A stretch of 8,761 bases of DNA from NCBI GenBank assembly GCA_027487145.1, contig JAIYEC010000072.1:1-8761 (forward strand), given 5' to 3'. The position numbers were made by a program, and so were the translations under genes. Shown piece by piece: positions 1 to 6,900 of the stretch. Within the stretch, counting starts at the first letter, position 1. Each line of letters opens with the position of its first letter. This DNA comes from a bacterium (lineage in GTDB: Bacteria > Patescibacteriota > Minisyncoccia > Phycocordibacterales > UBA918). The notes under the pieces were generated by a model, which had not been told where the DNA came from, made no database searches, and saw only the letters and a list, made by a program, of their open reading frames with translations.

Positions 1-1
1 G

Positions 2-868
2 CCCGAACAAAAGTTTGTGGTAGCAGTAGATGATGCTACATCAGAAGTGCTTCGGTTCAAGGTGCAGCTAGATGGAAATGAACCATTTGAATTTAAGAAA
101 GAAAATAAAGATAGTAGTATCCCCGTTACTGGTCTGACCCCTGGCTATCATACGGTGACAATCGAAGGTTTCGACGAAGCGGGAAATAGCATTATCGGTA
201 CGTACTCATTTACTATTGAAGCCTTTGAAGCACCTGTATTTATCGAAGCTCCAACTGAAATTAATGAGCAAGTTATTCCTGTAATTAAAGGTACCACAAG
301 ACCAAACGCAACTGTCGATATTACCCTGACAGAAAAAGGCGGAGAGGCAAAAACCTTCCAGGTAAAGAGTGATGAATCTGGTGCGTTCACATTTATTCCA
401 GATGCACGATTCAAGGACGGTGTATATGAACTTACCGCTCGCGCTATTGATCAATATGGCGCACAAAGTGCGGTAACTGAACCAATTAAGATTGCAGTTC
501 AACAACCAGGCCTTATTAGAGTCGGATTCTTACTGGTGAGTGCGCTGTCAGTCATTATTCCGCTCATCCTTTTAGCTGGTCTAGCTGTTGCAGCGACCTG
601 GTACATGGGTATGTACCTAAGAAAACTACGACGAAAAATCAGAATCGAATCTATCGAAGCCCTTGATATTATGAGACGTGAGTTTAAGTCGTTGGAAATG
701 GAGCTTGTTAAGCAAGAAACTGAATTAGCACAATCTCGAAAAACCAAAAAGTTAACAGCAGCTGAAATGACCATGGTGACAACCCTTAAGAACATGTTGG
801 CTTCTTCAGAGAAAAAAGTTGAAAAAGAAATGCTTGATGTTGCAGAACTTACCAATCAGTCACAGTAA
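2..868 (+). CDS. Single-pass membrane protein with Ig-like ectodomains and cytoplasmic coiled coil (5' partial)
   Basis: The frame is open to the window's left edge, so the true start lies upstream; a GTG at 17 is probably just an internal Val. The visible 288 residues hold an Ig/Fn3-like beta domain (about 15-75, with GYHTVTIEGFDEAGNS), a second bacterial Ig-like domain (about 85-167, with VIPVIKGTTRPNA and YELTARAIDQYGAQS), one long hydrophobic segment (about 171-203), a basic stop-transfer stretch (LRKLRRKIR) and a charged, probably coiled-coil tail of about 80 residues. The topology is N-outside, C-inside. The beta domains probably act in contact or adhesion and the tail in cytoplasmic assembly, but no enzyme motif is visible. 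From memory, similar Parcubacteria proteins carry a cohesin domain further upstream; that part is not in this window. The stop is 1 nt before the next ATG, so the two genes are probably co-transcribed and translationally coupled. Architecture is confident; function is unknown. Confidence 0.85.
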   Translation, partial: PEQKFVVAVDDATSEVLRFKVQLDGNEPFEFKKENKDSSIPVTGLTPGYHTVTIEGFDEAGNSIIGTYSFTIEAFEAPVFIEAPTEINEQVIPVIKGTTRPNATVDITLTEKGGEAKTFQVKSDESGAFTFIPDARFKDGVYELTARAIDQYGAQSAVTEPIKIAVQQPGLIRVGFLLVSALSVIIPLILLAGLAVAATWYMGMYLRKLRRKIRIESIEALDIMRREFKSLEMELVKQETELAQSRKTKKLTAAEMTMVTTLKNMLASSEKKVEKEMLDVAELTNQSQ

Positions 869-869
869 T

Positions 870-1541
870 ATGAACAAAACCTTCCACCTCAAAACAGTCC
901 TTCTTGGAGCGAGTATCTTGTTTCTCTTTGCGTATGTGGGAGGGATCCTTATAGCGAGAGAACGTTTGGCAGACTTAAGAAATGAGCTTCAACTGCAAGC
1001 AGCTGATCAGCGAGCGTTACTCTCAACTATTGCAGAAACCACCGCTAGAAACGGAGCTGACGAAGTAACAGAAAAAATTGTAAAAGACTGTTCTGTTGAT
1101 GAGCGAACAGCTTTTGATAATCTCTTGGGAAGATTGGATAAAGGTCTATCTCAGTCAGAGCTCATTACCTTGGAAAGACTGTTCGGAAGATGTGGATCAT
1201 TCTACTCTGAACGAAAATCAGTTATGGTCGCAAGACTGTGGAGAGAAGTAGAAGTGTACGAAAATCTGGTAGCACAACTTGAGCAGTTGAAGGGTTCAGA
1301 CATTCAATCTTACAATGTTGGATTATGGCAAGCGTTGGCAGAAGATGAGCAAAAGCAAAGTGATGCATTCAGACTTCTCGTTACTCAGCAAGATAAAATA
1401 ATTGCTGCGCTGATTGCAAGTAATGGCTTTGTGTCGCCAGAAGTGACGAACATACTAGACGAAGTGAAAGATACACAGAAGGTATTGTTAGAAACAAGAG
1501 CAACAGCTACAGAGAAGCGCCAAGCGTTAATCTCACTGTAA
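870..1541 (+). CDS. N-terminally anchored membrane protein with helical, two-cysteine extracytoplasmic domain
   Basis: The protein has 223 residues. The ATG at 870 is preferred over an in-frame ATG at 819 because it gives a short basic N-terminus (MNKTFHLK) followed at once by a membrane helix (about 9-29), and it sits 1 nt after the preceding stop (TAAtATG). The 819 start would overlap the upstream gene by 50 nt and add 17 polar residues before the helix. The rest is Glu/Lys/Leu-rich and predicted helical, with coiled-coil-like stretches at about 30-60, 120-170 and 195-220. Two cysteines (C74 in KDCSVDERTAFDNLL and C108 in LERLFGRCGSF) flank a compact helical segment and could form a disulphide outside the membrane. 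The motif ERKSVMVARLWREVEVYENL looks like the family signature. It resembles, from memory, uncharacterised Parcubacteria proteins encoded between Ig/cohesin membrane proteins and cohesin-dockerin proteins. No enzymatic motif is seen. It may scaffold or partner the neighbouring products. No Shine-Dalgarno is visible. Confidence 0.85.
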   Translation: MNKTFHLKTVLLGASILFLFAYVGGILIARERLADLRNELQLQAADQRALLSTIAETTARNGADEVTEKIVKDCSVDERTAFDNLLGRLDKGLSQSELITLERLFGRCGSFYSERKSVMVARLWREVEVYENLVAQLEQLKGSDIQSYNVGLWQALAEDEQKQSDAFRLLVTQQDKIIAALIASNGFVSPEVTNILDEVKDTQKVLLETRATATEKRQALISL

Positions 1542-1550
1542 ATAAAAACC

Positions 1551-2309
1551 ATGAAGGGAATACGTGAAATAATAAAAAATTTATCCCTTCGCGTGAAGCA
1601 GAGGAGACGAGGTACGGTAAGAACCATGTTCTCTTTTGCGACGATCGCATTTCTTCTCGGCGCTGCACTGATTACAAGCACCGAAGCATCGTATATTAAG
1701 TTGAAGGCGAATAAGTCAGTGCTTCAAGCTGGTGAGCAATTTTCTATTGATGTCTATGCCTATGCGCATGTCCCCGTAAATGCCGTTGATGTAACTATAA
1801 AATTTGAAGAAGAAGCTGTCAGTGTAAAGTCGGTTGATAAAGGGCAGTCAGTTCTTACTATCTGGACACAAGAACCAGAGGTAAAAAATGGTCAGGTAAT
1901 CTTAAGAGGTGGAACCTTTCGGAAGGGGTTTCTGGGAGAGCATAAAATTGCCACCATTGAACTTGAAGCTAAACAAAGTGGTGAAAGTGAATTTATAGCA
2001 GAAAATGTAACACTCTTGGCAGGTGACGGAAAGGGAACTCCGGTTACTGTTGCTGAAGCAACCGATTCGAGCTTGAGTCTTTATATTGTCGACCAAAATG
2101 AGGATCCGAAAAATATTGCTGTGAACGTAACACTTGATATAAAAACTGACATTGATGGTGATGGTAAGGTTGGAATTCGAGATGTTAGCGCCTTTTTAGG
2201 AGTGTGGAGTAGCAGCACAACTGACAAGATCTATGATTTTAACAACGATGGAAAGATGTCATTTAAAGACTTTTCTATCATATTAGCCGATGCGTTTTTA
2301 GGATCTTGA
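1551..2309 (+). CDS. Secreted protein with cohesin-like domain and C-terminal dockerin
   Basis: The protein has 252 residues. The basic N-terminus (RVKQRRR) leads into a hydrophobic segment (about 26-44) ending ITSTEA-S, a plausible signal peptidase I site; an in-frame ATG at 1626 would give a more conventional signal peptide. Residues about 48-178 look like a cohesin beta-sandwich: LQAGEQFSIDVYAYA, then VNAVDVTIKFEEEAVSV, GGTFRKGFLGEHKIATIELEA and a closing strand. A dockerin follows at about 196-250, with two 12-residue EF-hand calcium loops: D200-I-D-G-D-G-K-V...D211 (DNA 2148-2183) and D229-F-N-N-D-G-K-M...D240 (2235-2270). The chain ends three residues after the second dockerin helix region. 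Cohesin and dockerin normally bind each other in cellulosomes and other extracellular complexes; having both on one chain suggests chaining or docking onto neighbouring cohesins. There are no cysteines, no catalytic module and no membrane anchor after the signal. It starts 9 nt after the previous stop without a Shine-Dalgarno. The dockerin call is firm; the cohesin call is good. Confidence 0.88.
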   Translation: MKGIREIIKNLSLRVKQRRRGTVRTMFSFATIAFLLGAALITSTEASYIKLKANKSVLQAGEQFSIDVYAYAHVPVNAVDVTIKFEEEAVSVKSVDKGQSVLTIWTQEPEVKNGQVILRGGTFRKGFLGEHKIATIELEAKQSGESEFIAENVTLLAGDGKGTPVTVAEATDSSLSLYIVDQNEDPKNIAVNVTLDIKTDIDGDGKVGIRDVSAFLGVWSSSTTDKIYDFNNDGKMSFKDFSIILADAFLGS

Positions 2310-2362
2310 TACAAATCTATTTTTTTCTTGTGTTGATAGGCAGGAAAAGCGGTTTTCAAAGC

Positions 2363-2371
2363 TGGTATTAT
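2363..2371 (+). promoter_or_regulatory. Candidate extended -10 promoter of gene 4
   Basis: TGGTATTAT fits an extended -10 element (TGn plus TATTAT at 2366-2371). No good -35 is found at 16-18 nt; TTGATA at 2333-2338 lies 27 nt upstream, which is too far, but extended -10 promoters often do without one. The predicted transcript start near 2378 gives a leader of about 50 nt before the gene 4 ATG. The rest of the 117-nt gap (2310-2426) holds three GGGAG runs, at 2374-2378, 2383-2387 and 2405-2409, and a T run at 2320-2326 without a convincing hairpin. Confidence 0.45.
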
Positions 2372-2404
2372 TAGGGAGTGATGGGAGATAAAAAAACGTA
2401 GAAC

Positions 2405-2429
2405 GGGAGTTTAATCTTATGTAGAGATG
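2405..2429 (+). promoter_or_regulatory. Shine-Dalgarno with start-stop ATGTAG just upstream of gene 4 start
   Basis: GGGAG at 2405-2409 is the only well-placed Shine-Dalgarno-like sequence found before any start in the window. It lies 9 nt from an ATG at 2419-2421 that is immediately followed by the stop TAG (2422-2424). The gene 4 ATG at 2427 comes 2 nt after that stop and is 17 nt from the GGGAG, too far for normal pairing. The arrangement could load ribosomes for re-initiation at 2427 or damp expression; it could also be chance. Confidence 0.35.
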
Positions 2430-3860
2430 CTCTTTAGCCACAGGCAAAAAAAGAATAAAATGCGCCACCATGCGTGGTTATATTCAGCTGTGTTTACAGG
2501 ACGTTTTTCGACGTTGCTAATTTTCATACTATTTTCTTCTTTCTTACTGCAACCATTTCATAAAGCTATGGCTAACGAGCCAGTAGTGGCAGAAGAGACG
2601 CCAGAGCCAGCCGCTGAAGACGTTGTCTTGGAAGATACCTCTGAGCCAGAACAAACATCTGAAGAAACTCCAATTCTCGAAGAAGTTGAGACGCCGCCAC
2701 CTGAGCCCGAACCAAGCCCACCGGTTGAGCCAGAAACACAGCCGATTGATGAAGTTGAAAACGAAACTCCACCAGAAGAGACTGTTGGGGATGTTGGTGG
2801 TGAAGATACTTCAACAACAACCGCTGATGGGGAAGAGTCATCTGAAGAAATTCCAGCTGGAGAAGTGGTTGAGGTTCAGTATCTTGTTACTGAGGAGAAC
2901 TACTATCAGTTTAACAAAAATGCCTGTGTCTCAGTGGGAGATGGAGCGTTTCATTGTAGTACCAATACCAAAAATGAACTGGACGCGCAGTCAGTAGCGT
3001 ATGCTGAGCAAGGAGCCAGTGGAAATATGGAAATTTTCCTCAAAACGTCACGGGGAAAGGTAAAGCAAATCACCGAGAATGCGTTTGATGATACAGCGCC
3101 TCACTATGATCCTGAGTCCATGCGCGTTGTTTGGCAAAGATTGATAGATGGGCGATACCAGATAGTCCTGTATGACGTCATGGAAGAACGTGAGGTACAG
3201 CTGACATTTTCTAAAACAAATAACATGGAGCCTAAAGTGTCTGAAGCTGGTATTGTGTGGCAGGCCTGGGATAATAATGATTGGGAAATTATGCTCTTTG
3301 ACGGGACCTACACTGAACAGTTAACCTCAAACGAAGGTCAAGACGTTGCGCCGGTTATTCAAGATGGCTATGTCTTATGGAGTGTTCTTGGCACGGAAGA
3401 TCAAGAGGCGCGAGTGTATTCACTTGATACAAAAGAAACTATCACCATTTCCGGTCACGATGGCGGTTCGATATCAAACCCACGGTTTGTTCTCGTGTAT
3501 GATACTGAGTTTGAGAATGGGGACACCATTACGCAAAGCTTTGATCCATCAACCGGGCTGTCTGAACCTGTTGCGTCTCGTTCAGCACCAGAACCAATTA
3601 ATATTCCTGAAAACGACCCAACCGGTGAAATTAGAGCGTTACTGCTGCAAGGAAAGAATCAAAAAGACGAACTAGATCCACTTGACGATATTGGTGATGG
3701 AAACACAGGAAATCCTCCGCCTATGCCCCCAGACACCCTTAATTTGAAGGCTGATGACGGAGTCGCCACGAGTGGTCCGGCTATGCTACCTGTTTCAAAC
3801 TTCGAATTAACCGAGTACGATCTTGTTATCCCAACTGGAGCTTTAGAAGCCGTTGAGTAA
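2427..3860 (+). CDS. Secreted TolB-like beta-propeller repeat protein with Glu/Pro-rich linker
   Basis: The protein has 477 residues. A signal peptide spans about 1-49 (hydrophobic core about 29-42, cleavage after AMA-N); an in-frame ATG at 2460 (M12, MRHHAWLY) is an alternative start. Residues 50-148 are a strongly acidic Glu/Pro/Thr-rich, disordered linker. Residues about 150-185 contain two cysteines (C167, C177, in ACVSVGDGAFHCS). Four degenerate TolB/WD40-like blades follow at roughly 43-residue spacing: NMEIFLKTSRGKVKQIT (200-216), YQIVLYD...VQLT (244-260), DWEIMLFDG...EQLT (285-300) and ARVYSLDTKETIT (328-340), with intervening strands such as GIVWQAWDNND. Residues 390-477 are acidic, low-complexity and unanchored. 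Such propellers bind protein or carbohydrate; no catalytic residues are apparent. Four blades are few for a closed propeller, so it may oligomerise or have unrecognised blades. It is encoded between the cohesin-dockerin gene and the large surface protein, apparently from its own promoter. The specific partner is unknown. Confidence 0.87.
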   Translation: MLFSHRQKKNKMRHHAWLYSAVFTGRFSTLLIFILFSSFLLQPFHKAMANEPVVAEETPEPAAEDVVLEDTSEPEQTSEETPILEEVETPPPEPEPSPPVEPETQPIDEVENETPPEETVGDVGGEDTSTTTADGEESSEEIPAGEVVEVQYLVTEENYYQFNKNACVSVGDGAFHCSTNTKNELDAQSVAYAEQGASGNMEIFLKTSRGKVKQITENAFDDTAPHYDPESMRVVWQRLIDGRYQIVLYDVMEEREVQLTFSKTNNMEPKVSEAGIVWQAWDNNDWEIMLFDGTYTEQLTSNEGQDVAPVIQDGYVLWSVLGTEDQEARVYSLDTKETITISGHDGGSISNPRFVLVYDTEFENGDTITQSFDPSTGLSEPVASRSAPEPINIPENDPTGEIRALLLQGKNQKDELDPLDDIGDGNTGNPPPMPPDTLNLKADDGVATSGPAMLPVSNFELTEYDLVIPTGALEAVE

Positions 3861-3898
3861 GTCCACATTTTTGCGTAGGTCTTTCGGCCAGTATGACG

Positions 3899-3904
3899 TA
3901 AAAT
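3899..3904 (+). promoter_or_regulatory. Weak -10-like box before gene 5
   Basis: In the 55-nt gap 3861-3915 the AT-rich TAAAAT resembles a -10 box, but there is no TGn extension and no -35 at the right distance (TTGCGT at 3871-3876 is 22 nt away). A start at about 3911 would give a nearly leaderless mRNA, in keeping with the absence of a Shine-Dalgarno before the ATG at 3916. Read-through from gene 4 is equally possible, as no terminator is visible in the gap. Confidence 0.25.
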
Positions 3905-3915
3905 ATAGCTAAATT

Positions 3916-6900
3916 ATGAACCGATTTGGGCGGCTTACTGCTATGTACCACAAGAGTCTCTCCGGGCTTCTGCTATTGAGTATGGTCTGTGGTGGGTTGC
4001 TTACACCACTTAGTACGGTCTTCGCCGCACAAGCAACGGTTGATGCGACAGTCTCGACTGCTACAACTGAGCACACAATTTTGGGAGCAGCGACAGTCTG
4101 GGTGAGTGATCAGGTTGGCTATAAGTTTTATGTGGATAGTACTGGTCTTTGTGTCTATTCAAAAAGTACCAACGGTGGAACAACCTGGGGCCTTTCGGTT
4201 ACAGTTGATTCAGACGCGAGTTGTTTTGGTATGACCGTTTGGTATGACCGTTGGACACCCGGAGATGGGGGACAGTTCATTCACATCATGACACTTGAGA
4301 CCGATGTGAGTCGACCTCGTTACAACCGACTTGATACAACCAATGATGACCTTCTCATGAACTCACTTCCGGTTGATGTTGGGGTTGGTAGTGGCCAGGT
4401 TGGAGGACTCAATGCTGTCACAGCTGGTAACAACGCTGGTAGTATCACCAAAGGAACCGACGGTACTATTTATATTGCGTTAAACGACAATACCGATAGA
4501 TACGTCGTCGAATGTTCATCTAACTGTGGCGTAACTACAAGCTGGACAGAAACGGGGGCGGCGACTAACCCAATGGACGCGCAGCCTGATTGGTCGCTCC
4601 TTATGCCGCTTTCTAATGGGGATATTCTTTTAATCAATCGTGACATTGATGCGGACGATATACGAAGTAAGGTCTGGAATAACACGGCTGGTACCTGGTC
4701 GGGCACATGGACAACTCTAAACGCCAACGCGCCAGAAAACACAACGTACGAAGCTGGAATGGCGGCGACGATTAATATCAATACTGGTGCAATTTATTTA
4801 GCCTATATAGATTGGGCGACGGGAGGGGCGTTAGGTGGTGCTAATGATGATGTGAGGACTGCTACCTATAGCGGGGGAGTTTGGACTAATAACACCGATG
4901 TGATTACCGACACAACCAGAGGGCTTACAGGTGTCAGTATGGGAGTTGATGCTAATACAAACACAATCTACGTTGCGTATACCGGCCAAACTACCGCTGG
5001 TACTGCTACTACCGGAAACGTGTACTGGAAAAGTTCAGCTAATGCAATGACCTCCTGGGGTGCAGAAACTGGACCGGTTAATACAACGCCAGACGATCTT
5101 TACGGGGTCGATATCAACAACGTCAATTACCAACGTCTAACTATTTCTTGGTATGGTGCTGCACCAGACGATATGTTTATTGAAAACGCTATGGCGAATC
5201 CAACCCCAACCGTAGAAGTTTTGACGTACGGAATTCAAAATACCGAGGTGCGTGCCAGTACCACAAACTTCTATGTTGGGGGAACACTAGTTATAGATGA
5301 AAATGTTACCAACAGAAACGTAACCAGTATTACCATAGAAGAAACTGGAACTATTAACGCCGCAACTGCTGTTGACAACATTAGGTTGCGATATGACCTT
5401 GATACAACTGCTCCGTATGACTGTGTCAGCGAGTCATACGCTGGAACCGAAACACAGTTTGGTAGTACCGATGTTGACGGATTCTCGGGAGCTAATGGAA
5501 CTGCCACCTTTACCGGGACACAGGGAATTACCACTACGCAGAGTATGTGTGTCTACGTTGTGTTAGATGTCACAAAATCAGCCTCAGCTGGAAATACGAT
5601 TGATATTGGTATTCCAAATGCAACTACAAACGTTTTAGTCTCAGGTGGTCCAACTGTCGTTCCAAATCACTCGCTGGCAATAGCTGGAAACACTACCGTA
5701 CAGCTCGATAACGATTTTCGAGTCCAACGTGGAGTCATTGAGATGAATGCCGATACCTTTACTATTACTGCTGGAGTGGATTATGACGCGCCGGTGAGCG
5801 CCGATCGCGCGTTTATTCGTATTACTAACACGGGGCATACTGGTGCAGGTCCATCACTTGGATCTGGAACAAGAAACTCTGACGATGTTACGGTGCAAAT
5901 CACAAACCCGGCTAATATAATGAATAACATCACGTTTCAGCGCGGAACCGGCGCGGTCGATACGACCCGTATTAGTTGGGAAATTGTTGAGTATAAGGGA
6001 GTTACCGGTGGCGACAATGAGTTTGTCGTCAGAAGACAGGAGGCACTATCATACTCTGCTGCCGGTACGACGCTTACGAGTACAGCTGTAGCAGGAATCG
6101 TCGATGACGCTGACGTTGCAGTATTTATCACGAGTCAATATAACGCAAATACCGGTGCGACTCTTTACCACTACGGTCTGTCTACTGCTGCCTGGAATGC
6201 TGCTCCTAACACAACTACTTTTACTCGAGGAGCAGGAGGAAGTGTTTCAACAGTCTCGTATGCAGTAGTGGAATTTGTTGGAAGTAACTGGAAAGTTCAA
6301 CGTGTGCAGCATACGTTTACTGCCGCCGGAACAACCCAGACACAAGCTATTACTCCGGTAAACAGTCTTTCAAGGACCTTTATTCACACACAAAAAAGAG
6401 CCCCTTCAAGTACTCACGCCAACTTCGGCCATGAAGTATGGTTGTCAGGAATTGGACAAGTCTCGTTCTTACTTGATGGCGCAGCGACTACACCTGGCAG
6501 TCATGTCTCAGTCGCGTGGGTGATTGAAAATACCCAAACCACCGGAACGCCGATGGTTGTCACGCGCTCAAACGGATTATTGAATACCACCGGAACTTCA
6601 CCCCAAACAAATATTATTCCTATTGGAAAAACTCTTAATGATATTTCGATAGCGTCAATTTTCACAAACAATCGAGCTGATACAACCAATAACACCTGGC
6701 CAGAACCTATCTTAGGAGTTAGGCTTTTATCGCCAACTCAGTACGAAATCTGGCGAAGTGATATCACTGCTAATGTTAATTATCGTACCGAGGTGGTCGA
6801 ATGGCCGACTGCTGTGCGGAAATTAGAACAAAGTTATTATCGTCTTTATGTAGACAATAATGCTCTTAAACCCACCGATCCATGGCCTGCTGGCGCTCCA

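Noticed and set aside
819..869. Longer start for gene 2 at ATG 819
   Set aside because: It would overlap gene 1 by 50 nt and add 17 polar residues ahead of the membrane helix; the ATG at 870 gives a normal N-terminus and typical operon spacing.
2307..2330. Rho-independent terminator after gene 3 (seven T at 2320-2326)
   Set aside because: The sequence just upstream forms only a 3-bp GAT/ATC stem, too weak for a terminator.
2307..2339. TGA read as Gly (Gracilibacteria-type code)
   Set aside because: The TGA falls right after a complete dockerin, read-through would add only a few unlikely residues before TAG, and no other gene in the window contains in-frame TGA.
2381..2401. Upstream mini-ORF MGDKKT before gene 4
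   Set aside because: The GGGAG before it is only 2 nt from the ATG, which is too close, and nothing else supports translation.
2623..2997. Overlapping 124-codon + strand reading frame inside gene 4
   Set aside because: It lies in the Glu/Pro-rich low-complexity region, where codon bias keeps the alternate frame open; its product is Lys/Leu/Gln-rich with no domain, and gene 4's frame has the signal peptide and blades.
3916..4030. Lipoprotein signal in gene 5 around C25
   Set aside because: The residues before the cysteine (SMV) do not fit a lipobox, and a good signal peptidase I site (VFA-A) follows.
4163..5200. Active sialidase in gene 5
   Set aside because: Only degenerate Asp-box motifs are seen; no arginine triad or catalytic set could be identified, so only a propeller fold is proposed.
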